Assembly: GCF_019740315.1 (NCBI RefSeq)
Contig: NZ_JAHXZR010000004.1
Span: 124,001 to 188,000 of the forward strand
Length of the DNA stretch: 64,000 bases
From: Oceanobacter mangrovi
Lineage (GTDB): Bacteria; Pseudomonadota; Gammaproteobacteria; Pseudomonadales; Oceanobacteraceae
Direction of reading: 5' to 3'
Each line of letters begins with the position of its first letter. Positions within the stretch are counted from its first letter, which is position 1. The position numbers were made by a program, and so were the translations under genes. Of the stretch, positions 8,843 to 15,585 are shown one piece after another. The notes beneath the pieces were generated by a model, which ran no database searches, was not told the origin of the DNA, and saw only the letters and a program-made list of their open reading frames with translations.

Positions 8843-9586
8843 ATGACTGATGATGTCGATCTCACTCCGGTAGGTAATTGCCGTACCTGTCGTTATCGCA
8901 GCAGCCTGCTGTTGTCCGGCCGCTGTGTCCCGGGCGATGTCTGCATTGCGGTGGACAGCGGTCGCCAGATGGACCGCTTCCTGAAGTTCAACCCGGAGCT
9001 GGCGGTGCAGTACCTTAACGACGGATTCTGGGAGCGTCGCGCCATTGCCGTGCGTTATTCGCCGCCGCAGGCGTTGGCCAGCATGATCCGTGATCCGGAT
9101 GAAGCGGTGCGGCGGGCGGTTGCCTACCGGCTGCCACGGGAATCACTGGCATCGTTGATGAAGGACCCGGACCGGGAAGTGCGTATTACCGTCGCTGACC
9201 GCTTGCCGGTCGACCAGCTCGAACAGATGGCCGACGACCCTGACTATCTGGTACGCACCTATGTTGTTACCCGCTTGCCCGGTGGTCGGCTATTCCGCTT
9301 TATGCGTGACCGTGATCGTCAGGTGCGCAAACGGGTAGCCGAGCGGTTGCCGGAAGAAAGCCTGGTACTGATGGCTCACGACCCGGAACCGGAAGTCCGC
9401 CGCATTGTTGCCTCACGGCTCGAAGGCGACGACGTTATGGTGATGCTGAAAGACCCGGACTGGACCGTGCGTTTGTCAGCGGTGGAAAACGCTCCGCGTT
9501 CGGCCTTGCCTGGCTTGCTCAATGACGAAGACAGCGAAGTCCGTGAAGCGGCCGCGCGTTTGCTGGAAGATGCCGACAATGAGTGA
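8843..9586 (+). CDS. 4Fe-4S leucine-rich repeat variant (LRV) protein
   Basis: The product is 247 aa. The N-terminus holds a cysteine cluster (CRTCRYRS, then RCVPGDVC) that matches the Fe-S cluster domain of the A. vinelandii LRV protein. From about residue 60 to the end there are repeated units of about 24 residues of the type LxxLMxDPDxEVRxxVAxRLP, which form a helical solenoid. The family is known from nitrogen-fixation loci, but its function is not established; a protein-protein or Fe-S delivery role is plausible. Its last 8 bases overlap the next gene. Confidence 0.88.
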   Translation: MTDDVDLTPVGNCRTCRYRSSLLLSGRCVPGDVCIAVDSGRQMDRFLKFNPELAVQYLNDGFWERRAIAVRYSPPQALASMIRDPDEAVRRAVAYRLPRESLASLMKDPDREVRITVADRLPVDQLEQMADDPDYLVRTYVVTRLPGGRLFRFMRDRDRQVRKRVAERLPEESLVLMAHDPEPEVRRIVASRLEGDDVMVMLKDPDWTVRLSAVENAPRSALPGLLNDEDSEVREAAARLLEDADNE

Positions 9587-9968
9587 GGCTGCCACTGACG
9601 CCGAACAGGGTGTGTTGGTAGCTATCTCCAGCAAGGACGGCATTGCCATTAACCAGCACTTTGGTCACGCCCGCGAATTTCGCATCTTCCGCTTGCTGGC
9701 CGACGGCTTCGAATACATCGACAAGCGCGAAGTGGCGCTTTATTGCGGTGGTCCGGGCAACGACAGTAAAGCGGCGATGGCGGATATTCTGACCACCATC
9801 AAGGATTGTGATCTGCTGCTGACGGCCAAGGCGGGTGATGGCCCGAAAGCCAAACTGGCCGCGATTGGCGTGACCGTGCTGGAAGACTTCGCCTACGAAG
9901 CCATCGACGATGGGATGCAGGCACTGTTGCAACGCTATCAGGCTGGCGAACTGGTCAGCGGATGCTGA
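9579..9968 (+). CDS. NifX/NifB-C-terminal-type FeMo-cofactor-binding protein
   Basis: The product is 129 aa from the ATG at 9579, which overlaps the end of the LRV gene (ATGAGTGA); another ATG three codons upstream is possible. It is a single dinitrogenase iron-molybdenum cofactor biosynthesis domain: VLVAISSKDG, then INQHFGHAREF, a GGPGNDSKAA turn, and the closing helix. Proteins of this family bind NifB-co, VK-cluster or FeMo-co. It is one of four members in this window and differs from NifX in its shorter C-terminus. Confidence 0.82.
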   Translation: MSEAATDAEQGVLVAISSKDGIAINQHFGHAREFRIFRLLADGFEYIDKREVALYCGGPGNDSKAAMADILTTIKDCDLLLTAKAGDGPKAKLAAIGVTVLEDFAYEAIDDGMQALLQRYQAGELVSGC

Positions 9969-10021
9969 CCGTTCTGAATCAGTTGAAGTAAAACGTCGCA
10001 GTGACGGGGAAGGCAGGCAAT

Positions 10022-10438
10022 ATGACGACAGCAACCGCAATTCAGACCGATAGTGACGTGACTGCCCGGGTTCAACAGGTGCAGCACTGGCTGGAGCAGC
10101 AAACCCTCAGCCCGCCTGAGGTTGATTGTGCTACCGCCGTGATGCTGAAGATCCTCGATGGCAAATGCAAAATGGTCGAGGCGGAAAAGCCGATCATGGC
10201 CGAGCTTTATCAGCAGGTGCGTGAGTTGGCGGGGGTGCATCTGGGGGATGATATTCACCAGCGCATCGCTGCGGCCTTGCGGTTACAGCAGCTGGCCGAA
10301 CTCGACGAGGCCATTCGTATGGAAATCTATGAAACCCGGGTACTGGCGGAAACCGCTATTTCCCGCCCGGTGATGAAAGGCTTCAAGGCGCGCTTGCGCA
10401 AAACCGGACTGTTGCCTCCCAAAACCTCTGCCGAGTAA
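10022..10438 (+). CDS. nif-associated helical protein of unknown function (138 aa)
   Basis: The start at ATG 10022 has GGGAAGG upstream; the GTG at 10001 is a possible longer start. The protein is predicted to be all-helical and soluble, without a signal peptide. A Cys pair lies in VDCATAVMLKILDGKCKM. I do not recognise a named domain. It stands 6 bp upstream of a TPR-like gene and downstream of a NifX-type gene in one run of plus-strand genes, so it probably belongs to the nifHDKTY transcript or a derivative of it. Confidence 0.7.
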   Translation: MTTATAIQTDSDVTARVQQVQHWLEQQTLSPPEVDCATAVMLKILDGKCKMVEAEKPIMAELYQQVRELAGVHLGDDIHQRIAAALRLQQLAELDEAIRMEIYETRVLAETAISRPVMKGFKARLRKTGLLPPKTSAE

Positions 10439-10444
10439 CACATC

Positions 10445-10951
10445 ATGATCGTCAAAGACCTGTTTGCCGATGCGCCGCTGCCTGCGGACAAGGTTACCTC
10501 CATGGCGCTACAGCAATTGCTGCGGGAGCCCATCAACGTCAATGATGACTGGCAACGGGCTGAAAACCTGTTATTGCAGGTCGACCAGGCACTCGGCGGC
10601 CGTCTCGAAACCAAGGTGGCGCTCTACAAAATGTACGCCTACAGCAATCGTTTTGAACAGTCGTTCGAACTGATTCATCAGGTGTTGCAACAGGGTGGCG
10701 CAGCGATTGACTGGCCAGCCGACTGGCGTCAGCTGCCAGATCAGGCGGTTGATCGGGCGTTGATCAAAGGGCCATTGCGGCTGTATCTCTACAGCATGAA
10801 AGCACTCGGATTTGTGTCGCTGCGCAGTGGCCAGATCGAACAGGCGGTTGAAGTACTGAACAAGCTTGAGCTGCTGGACCCGGCCGATGAGGTGGGTGGC
10901 AGCGTGGTGCGTGGCATGGCGGAAAGCCTGCTTGAGGCGGAGCAGGACTAA
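10445..10951 (+). CDS. TPR-like protein, paralogue of the gene at 28662
   Basis: The product is 168 aa with alternating amphipathic helices: ALYKMYAYSNRFEQSFELIH, then RLYLYSMKALGFVSLRSGQI and QAVEVLNKLELLDP, the last two typical of tetratricopeptide units. The same layout, with WRxL, KALGF/KGAAF, LR-G and EAV-LNKL positions in common, is found in the protein at 28662-29186. The two are therefore paralogues within one nif region. The role is unknown; TPR proteins act as adaptors. Confidence 0.75.
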   Translation: MIVKDLFADAPLPADKVTSMALQQLLREPINVNDDWQRAENLLLQVDQALGGRLETKVALYKMYAYSNRFEQSFELIHQVLQQGGAAIDWPADWRQLPDQAVDRALIKGPLRLYLYSMKALGFVSLRSGQIEQAVEVLNKLELLDPADEVGGSVVRGMAESLLEAEQD

Positions 10952-10965
10952 CAGCGCCAGGGAGT

Positions 10966-11013
10966 GCGGGCGTCCCACCCGCAGAAAGGCCATTATGCAG
11001 GCGGGACGCCTGC
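10966..11013. terminator. Stem-loop between convergent genes
   Basis: GCGGGCGTCCC (10966-10976) pairs with GGGACGCCTGC (11003-11013), with one G-U pair and a 26-nt loop. A second small hairpin, CGGATAC/GTATCCG, lies at 11024-11040. Both sit in the 126-bp gap between the convergent TPR-like and NifX-like genes and probably limit read-through. Neither has a clear U-tract. Confidence 0.5.
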
Positions 11014-11077
11014 TCTCCTGATTCGGATACCTCGTATCCGGTATGGCAGGACCTGGTAATTGCTCAGTGTTGCTGCC

Positions 11078-11560
11078 TTAATCCCAGTTTTCTTCTTCCC
11101 AGGCTTCTTCAGCCATATCTTCAAAGCGTGATTCGCTGTTGTTGGCATTTTTGCCACGCATGATACGGGCCAGCCAGGGCTCGGCTTCGCCCTGTAATTG
11201 CGCCTGCAAGGCTTCAAGCAGCTCATCGACATCCGGGCCGCCACTCACCTTGATCGGGTTAATCCCCAGTGATACCAGCTGACGGGTAGCAGAGCCGCCA
11301 ATCGAGCCACAATAGACCACGTCGGCACCGACCAGAAAGGCCATCTTCGGTTTCAGCTTGTCTTCGTTACCGTCTTTCTTCTCGTAGCCGAAGGATTTCT
11401 GGGCAATCAGCTCGGCCGAATCCGCCGTCACGGCGTATACAAAAAAAGCCTCTGCAGAACCAAAGTGCTGGTCCACCATATCGCCTTCCATCGAGGCGAA
11501 CGCGACTTTGAGAGAAAGCGGTGACGCTTCCGCCTCGGCGATACAGGCAACATCATTCAT
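11078..11560 (-). CDS. Second NifX-like protein, inverted relative to nifHDK
   Basis: The product is 160 aa in the dinitrogenase iron-molybdenum cofactor-binding family: LKVAFASMEG, then MVDQHFGSAEAFFVY, NEDKLKPKMAFL, VVYCGSIGGSATRQLVSLGI and WLARIMRG. It shares DQHFGSA, NEDKL and the FDDMEAE/FEDMAEE tail with NifX at 20350 and is clearly its paralogue. It probably carries a cofactor precursor between NifB, NifEN and NifDK. It has its own minus-strand sigma-54 promoter (11599-11614), so it is expressed independently of nifENX. Confidence 0.87.
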   Translation of the reverse strand: MNDVACIAEAEASPLSLKVAFASMEGDMVDQHFGSAEAFFVYAVTADSAELIAQKSFGYEKKDGNEDKLKPKMAFLVGADVVYCGSIGGSATRQLVSLGINPIKVSGGPDVDELLEALQAQLQGEAEPWLARIMRGKNANNSESRFEDMAEEAWEEENWD

Positions 11561-11598
11561 AAACTGGCTCCCGGGAATTGATGATCAAACCGGGATGT

Positions 11599-11614
11599 TG
11601 CAAGTGGCGAACCA
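11599..11614 (-). promoter_or_regulatory. Sigma-54 promoter of the inverted NifX-like gene
   Basis: Read on the minus strand the site is TGGTTCGCCACTTGCA. It has an exact GG-N10-GC spacing and a perfect TTGCA -12 element. Transcription should begin near 11588, about 28 nt before the start codon. The NifA-type site at 11772-11787 lies roughly 160 bp upstream, within normal enhancer distance. Confidence 0.72.
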
Positions 11615-11771
11615 GATTGATTTCACTTTTGTCGCCTGTGGCGGCTTGCAGAAAATTATAAAAACCTTTTTTGTTTCAATAGCTTGTAAGAATTTAGCGG
11701 GTTTATTCCGGAGTCGTTGGCGAACAGCCGGAAAATTGTCGCAAGGCGCGGAGAGCAGATTGTCGGTTTTC

Positions 11772-11787
11772 TGTAATGTTTACGACA
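11772..11787. promoter_or_regulatory. NifA-type UAS between divergent NifX-like and hemerythrin genes
   Basis: An exact TGT-N10-ACA lies in the 392-bp divergent intergenic region. It is about 160 bp from the minus-strand and 113 bp from the plus-strand sigma-54 elements, so one palindromic site could activate both. A single copy has a real chance of being accidental; the flanking promoters support it. Confidence 0.6.
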
Positions 11788-11899
11788 AATTATCTGGCTG
11801 GCCAGACCGGCTTTTTTAACCTTACGAATATCTGAAAGTAACCATATGATTTTTAAGGTTATTTGTGGCTGCTGCTAAATACAGGCAGGCGGCTGGTGC

Positions 11900-11915
11900 G
11901 TGCACGCTACTTGCA
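11900..11915 (+). promoter_or_regulatory. Candidate sigma-54 promoter of the hemerythrin gene
   Basis: GTGCACGCTACTTGCA matches the -12 region (TTGCA) and CACG, but the normally invariant -24 GG is TG here. It is well placed between the UAS at 11772 and the start codon at 11953. It could be a weak promoter. Confidence 0.45.
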
Positions 11916-11952
11916 ACCAGCAGTGCAGATATCCAGTAACGGGAAAACAAGA

Positions 11953-12360
11953 ATGACTTCAACCACAGTGGTGGTGCCGCAACCCCTGACTGACGTAATT
12001 GCCCTGGGGCACGCTGATATTGATGGCGACCATGCTGAATTCAGCCGTTTGATCGAAGCCATCCGCAACGCGGACAATGCCGGTTTCAAGGAATTGTTCC
12101 TGGAATTGACCGAACATACGCTGGCCCATTTCGAACTCGAAAACCGGCTTATGGAAGCGGCCGGTTATCCTGCCCTGGGCGAGCATCGCGGCAATCATAA
12201 CCGCGTTGCCGGTGAACTGACCCAGATGGCCGAGCGCGCCAGCAAGGGCCGGGTGATGTTCTGTCGCGCCTATGCGCTGGAGCAGTTACCGGAATGGTTC
12301 AACCTGCATATCCGTACCATGGATGCCGCCATGGTGAAATGGCTGGAGCAGCATTCATGA
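11953..12360 (+). CDS. Bacteriohemerythrin (HHE-type) associated with nif
   Basis: The product is 135 aa from the ATG at 11953. The hemerythrin four-helix bundle carries the usual iron ligands: His20 (ALGHADIDGDH), HTLAHFELE with the ligand Glu, HRGNHNRV, and the C-terminal HIRTMD. Hemerythrins bind O2 at a di-iron site; beside nitrogenase genes an oxygen-scavenging or oxygen-delivery role is the natural inference. The downstream 88-aa gene starts within its stop codon, so the two are co-translated. Confidence 0.88.
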   Translation: MTSTTVVVPQPLTDVIALGHADIDGDHAEFSRLIEAIRNADNAGFKELFLELTEHTLAHFELENRLMEAAGYPALGEHRGNHNRVAGELTQMAERASKGRVMFCRAYALEQLPEWFNLHIRTMDAAMVKWLEQHS

Positions 12361-12623
12361 GCCAGCCTGCTGCCGACAGTTTGCATTACATCACCTTGCT
12401 GGAAGGCCGCTTGCAAGCGGCTGTGGAATTACGGCCGACACCGCTGGATGAACAATGGCTGTTACTGGTGAAACTGGTGTACGACGGTGATCCGGCCGGT
12501 ACCGCCAGCTTTACCTTACATGGCCATACTCGCGAAGAAGCCGAGCACGTTGCTCGTCATATTGCCGACAATGATTATCTGATGAAGGAAATCGACGAAT
12601 TTCTCTGGGGTGAAAGCGACTGA
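12357..12623 (+). CDS. Small nif-associated protein of unknown function (88 aa)
   Basis: The ATG at 12357 overlaps the hemerythrin stop (ATGA). The protein is small, acidic and soluble. It has a strand-rich first half (LHYITLLEGRLQAAVELR, LLVKLVYDGD) and a helical end with EEAEHVARHIADNDYLMKEIDEFLW. I do not recognise the family. Strict coupling to the hemerythrin gene suggests a common function. A perfect 9-bp stem-loop (12616-12637) includes its stop codon. Confidence 0.7.
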   Translation: MSQPAADSLHYITLLEGRLQAAVELRPTPLDEQWLLLVKLVYDGDPAGTASFTLHGHTREEAEHVARHIADNDYLMKEIDEFLWGESD

Positions 12624-12637
12624 CGAGTGTCAGTCGC
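12616..12637. terminator. Stem-loop at the end of the hemerythrin operon
   Basis: GCGACTGAC (12616-12624) and GTCAGTCGC (12629-12637) form a perfect stem with a 4-nt loop that spans the stop codon. It lies just before the convergent modC end. No U-tract is present. Confidence 0.5.
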
Positions 12638-12652
12638 CCGGTGGTGGCTGGT

Positions 12653-13816
12653 TTAGACCAACGCCGCTGATTTTACCTGCGCCCACACCTGTTTGCCGGG
12701 ATGCAATTGCAGGTGGTCTACCGAACGGCGGGTCATCCGTGACAGCAGTGGGGTATCACCGGCTCGTACCCGCACCAGTGCCAGTCCTTCGTGTTTGTCG
12801 GTGTGGATGCTTTCCACCACCACCGGCCAGGCGTTGAGAATACTGGTGTCTTCATGACGGCTGTTAGAGAGACTGACATCGCGGGCCAGAATACGCGCCC
12901 GAATGGCGGCACCGAGCGGCTTGTCGTTATCCCGTAACCAAATATCGTGCTGCTCGGCAACACGGATGCAGGCCAGCTGCCATTGGCTGTCACGCTGTTC
13001 AATCACGCCTTCCAGTACCACCCCGGCTTCCTCACCCAGTTGCAGCGGAAAGTGCGGGTCAGCGAGGGTTTCTGCCAGCGTACCGTGGGCAACTGCCTGG
13101 CCCTGGTCCATCGCTACCAGATAGTCTGCCAGTCGCGCTACTTCCTGAATGGAGTGGGTGACGTACACCACTGGCAGGGCCAGCCCGGATTTCAGCCGTT
13201 CGAGATAGGGCAGAATCTCCTGCTTGCGTTGCTCGTCGAGCGATGCAAGCGGTTCATCCATTAACAGCAGTGATGGCTGGCTCAACAAGGCGCGGGCAAT
13301 TGCCACCCGCTGACGCTCGCCGCCAGACAACTGCTGGGGATAACGTTTGAGGGTATGGCCGATGCCGAGCATCTCGATGATGTCGTCTTCAACCAGTAAC
13401 GGCTTGCCGGAGTTTTGCAGCTGCCGCTGGTTCACCCGTTTAATGGCAAAGTCGAGGTTGCCGCGGGCGGTCAGGTGCTCGAATAAACTGGCTTCCTGAA
13501 ACACGTAGGCCAGCGGCCGTTTATGGGTTGGCAGCCACTGGCGGCCTTGCTGCCAGATCTGCTCACCAAATTTCACTTCACCATCGGCTCGTTCAAGGCC
13601 AGCCAGACAACGCAGCAGGGTGGTTTTGCCCGAACCTGAGTGGCCAAACAGTACGCTGACACCCTGTGCTGGCAGGTTGAGTTTAACGTCGAGACAGAAC
13701 TCGGCCCGTTGCAGTTGCAGCGCCAAAGACAGGCCGGGAGCGGATGGTGACGGTCTGCTCAGGCGCTGTTCCCGTGAGGCAGCAGCGACGCTGGACATTG
13801 GCATAATCAGGTCCAT
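12653..13816 (-). CDS. modC: Molybdate ABC transporter ATP-binding protein
   Basis: ModC is 387 aa. The start at 13816 has GGAGGTCGCTC upstream and overlaps the end of modB by 10 bp. It shows Walker A GHSGSGKTT, ABC signature LSGGERQR, Walker B LLLMDEP and the switch histidine in VYVTHS. The C-terminal 120 residues are the TOBE/Mop molybdate-binding domain. It energises molybdate import through ModB. It is encoded in an ankyrin-modB-modC operon, separated by 20 kb from modA and modE. The N-terminal extension of about 30 residues is longer than usual. Confidence 0.93.
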   Translation of the reverse strand: MDLIMPMSSVAAASREQRLSRPSPSAPGLSLALQLQRAEFCLDVKLNLPAQGVSVLFGHSGSGKTTLLRCLAGLERADGEVKFGEQIWQQGRQWLPTHKRPLAYVFQEASLFEHLTARGNLDFAIKRVNQRQLQNSGKPLLVEDDIIEMLGIGHTLKRYPQQLSGGERQRVAIARALLSQPSLLLMDEPLASLDEQRKQEILPYLERLKSGLALPVVYVTHSIQEVARLADYLVAMDQGQAVAHGTLAETLADPHFPLQLGEEAGVVLEGVIEQRDSQWQLACIRVAEQHDIWLRDNDKPLGAAIRARILARDVSLSNSRHEDTSILNAWPVVVESIHTDKHEGLALVRVRAGDTPLLSRMTRRSVDHLQLHPGKQVWAQVKSAALV

Positions 13817-14493
13817 GAGCGACCTCCGGCAGGTTGGCGGATACCGTACAACAGCAGTAGGACCACAAATGAGAAACCGACCATCAAGGCCGACAGAATA
13901 TGTGCCTGGGTGTAGTCGAGTGCTTCAACATGGTCGTAAATCTGCAGCGAAATCACCCGTGTCTCGTCCGGAATATTGCCGCCGATCATCAGTACCACGC
14001 CAAATTCGCCAACCGTATGAGCGAAGCCCAGTACCGCAGCGGTCAGAAAGCCGGACCGCGCCAGCGGCAGGGTGACCCGGAAAAAGGTGTCGAGCGGGCT
14101 GGCTCCCAGTGTGGCAGCGACTTCAGCCGGGCGGTTGCCCAGTGCTGCCAGGGCGTTCTGGATTGGCTGTACAACAAAAGGTAATGAATAGATCACCGAA
14201 GCCACCACCAGACCAGCAAAGGTAAACGGCAAGGTGCCGAGGCCAATCGACTCGGTGAATTTGCCAAGCGGGCCATGAGGGCCCATCGCAATCAGCAAAT
14301 AAAAGCCCAACACGCTGGGCGGTAACACCAGTGGCAACGCCACGACGGCGTTGATAAAAGGGCGTGCACGACTGTTACTGCGTACCAGCCACAGCGCAAT
14401 CGGCGTGGAGATCACCAGCAGGATCAGGGTCACCAGACTCGCCAGCTCCAGTGTCAGCCAGATAGCCGTAAAATCGGCTTCAGACAGTTCCAT
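13807..14493 (-). CDS. modB: Molybdate ABC transporter permease
   Basis: ModB is 228 aa from the ATG at 14493, which has GGGAGA upstream; the frame extends to 14547 without support. It is an inner-membrane protein with five or so hydrophobic segments. The permease EAA loop is seen as PAEVAATLGASPLDTFFRVTLPLA, and the conserved LPLVLPPSVLGFYLL is present. It forms the channel for molybdate delivered by ModA and powered by ModC. It begins 23 bp after the ankyrin gene. Confidence 0.93.
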   Translation of the reverse strand: MELSEADFTAIWLTLELASLVTLILLVISTPIALWLVRSNSRARPFINAVVALPLVLPPSVLGFYLLIAMGPHGPLGKFTESIGLGTLPFTFAGLVVASVIYSLPFVVQPIQNALAALGNRPAEVAATLGASPLDTFFRVTLPLARSGFLTAAVLGFAHTVGEFGVVLMIGGNIPDETRVISLQIYDHVEALDYTQAHILSALMVGFSFVVLLLLYGIRQPAGGRSWT

Positions 14494-14516
14494 TCGCGAG
14501 GTCTCCCTTGAACAAA

Positions 14517-14990
14517 TCAGCGGGCTGCTTTTAACAGCTTGAGACAATGGATATTAGCGGCCAGATCCAGTGCCGTGAAGCCATCGAGGGTTTCGGCCGA
14601 ACTGTCAGCACCCGCTTCCAGCAGATATTGCACCCAGGGTGCCTTGCCAGAAGACGAGGCGTACATCAGTACTGAAGCGCCATTGTCGTTGAGATTGTCG
14701 ATATCAATACCGGCCGCCAGTAATTGCTCGGCAACGTCCAGACTGTTGGCCACTACGGCAGCCCAGAGGGCATTGGTGCCATCCATATTTCGATGGTTGA
14801 GCGCGCAGGCCTGCGGTCCCAGCGCCAGTAATTCCAGCGTGATGGTGGCATCGCCGTTGCGGGCTGCACGGATCAGCGGGGTGTCCTGATACTGGCCGGT
14901 AGCGGCGGGCTGGTCGGGATTAAAACCCCATTCAATCATCCACTGGCGAGTGGCGTCTGACAGGGCGGTTGCTGCAGTTGCGGTATCCAT
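14517..14990 (-). CDS. Ankyrin-repeat protein upstream of modBC
   Basis: The product is 157 aa; the start at 14990 follows AGGAGG. Ankyrin units are visible: TPLIRAARNGDATITLELL, NALWAAVVANSLDVAEQLLA, SVLMYASSSGKAPWVQYLLE and TALDLAANIHCLKLL. There is no signal peptide. It probably binds another protein; the partner is unknown. It is the first gene of the modBC operon, and a candidate sigma-54 promoter and NifA sites lie upstream, tying it to nitrogen fixation. Confidence 0.82.
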   Translation of the reverse strand: MDTATAATALSDATRQWMIEWGFNPDQPAATGQYQDTPLIRAARNGDATITLELLALGPQACALNHRNMDGTNALWAAVVANSLDVAEQLLAAGIDIDNLNDNGASVLMYASSSGKAPWVQYLLEAGADSSAETLDGFTALDLAANIHCLKLLKAAR

Positions 14991-15020
14991 AAAGCCTCCT
15001 GACTGGCAAAAGTTTTGCTC

Positions 15021-15036
15021 TGCATAGAGTGTTCCC
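15021..15036 (-). promoter_or_regulatory. Candidate sigma-54 promoter of the ankyrin-modBC operon
   Basis: On the minus strand the site reads GGGAACACTCTATGCA, with GG-N10-GC spacing and TGCA at -12. It would start transcription about 20 nt before the ankyrin start codon. The NifA-type sites at 15137 and 15209 lie about 100 and 175 bp upstream. A second, poorer GG-N10-GC match lies at about 15048-15063 on the same strand. Confidence 0.5.
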
Positions 15037-15136
15037 GGCTGAAAATGGCTCGGGCGACACCAGCCAGAATCCATCAGGATTACCTTGGGTTTTGTCTAAC
15101 TGTTTGTTTTATATGAAAAAATATAGGGCCCACAAT

Positions 15137-15224
15137 TGTTGGATATACGACAAGGCAAAAATGCCGGGTTGTGGGTTGAAACCACCTCGCCAGACAATAC
15201 CGTGCTTTTGTCGTGATCATGACA
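15137..15224. promoter_or_regulatory. Two NifA-type UASs between ankyrin-modBC and the NifZ-like/SagB genes
   Basis: Exact TGT-N10-ACA sequences are found at 15137-15152 and 15209-15224. The second is a near-perfect palindrome (TGTCGTGATCATGACA). They could serve the minus-strand ankyrin promoter and the plus-strand NifZ-like gene, although I find no convincing plus-strand sigma-54 element near 15225-15272. Confidence 0.6.
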
Positions 15225-15272
15225 AGCCCGGCTGACGGCAGGCCCAGATGGATTTACCAGGAGAAATACCCG

Positions 15273-15527
15273 ATGAGCAGACTGGAAAAAGGCGACGCCG
15301 TATTTGCCACTACCACCATCGTCAACGATGGTTCTGTACCCGGTTATCCGGAGCAACATGTGTTTGCCGAAGCGGGCAGCATGGGCATGCTGGTCAACAC
15401 TGGCCACCTTGAAGAAGACCCGAACCAGGAAGTCTTGCTGGTGGCTTTTACAGACGCCGCCGGTAACCCGGCTCTGGTGACCTGCCTGCCTGATGAGGTC
15501 AGCGGCGAGCCAGTGGCAACCCACTAG
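15273..15527 (+). CDS. Short NifZ-domain protein
   Basis: The product is 84 aa from the ATG at 15273, with CAGGAG upstream. It aligns with the N-terminal half of NifZ at 29674: KGDAVFATTTIVNDGSVPG corresponds to YGDEVRLIRNVRNDGTYPG, and the following GMLVNTG to GVVYDVG. It is therefore a truncated or single-domain NifZ paralogue. NifZ assists P-cluster maturation of the MoFe protein; whether this short form does so is unknown. It is followed 58 bp later by the SagB-type dehydrogenase gene. Confidence 0.8.
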   Translation: MSRLEKGDAVFATTTIVNDGSVPGYPEQHVFAEAGSMGMLVNTGHLEEDPNQEVLLVAFTDAAGNPALVTCLPDEVSGEPVATH

Positions 15528-15585
15528 TAGCCCACTACTGATAGCAGCTCACGACAGAACGAATCCATCACTGAAAGGATGCGTC

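Noticed and set aside
15004-15019. Plus-strand -24/-12-like sequence TGGCAAAAGTTTTGCT
   Set aside because: It fits the consensus but is 250 bp before the NifZ-like gene and lies upstream of, not downstream from, the UASs.
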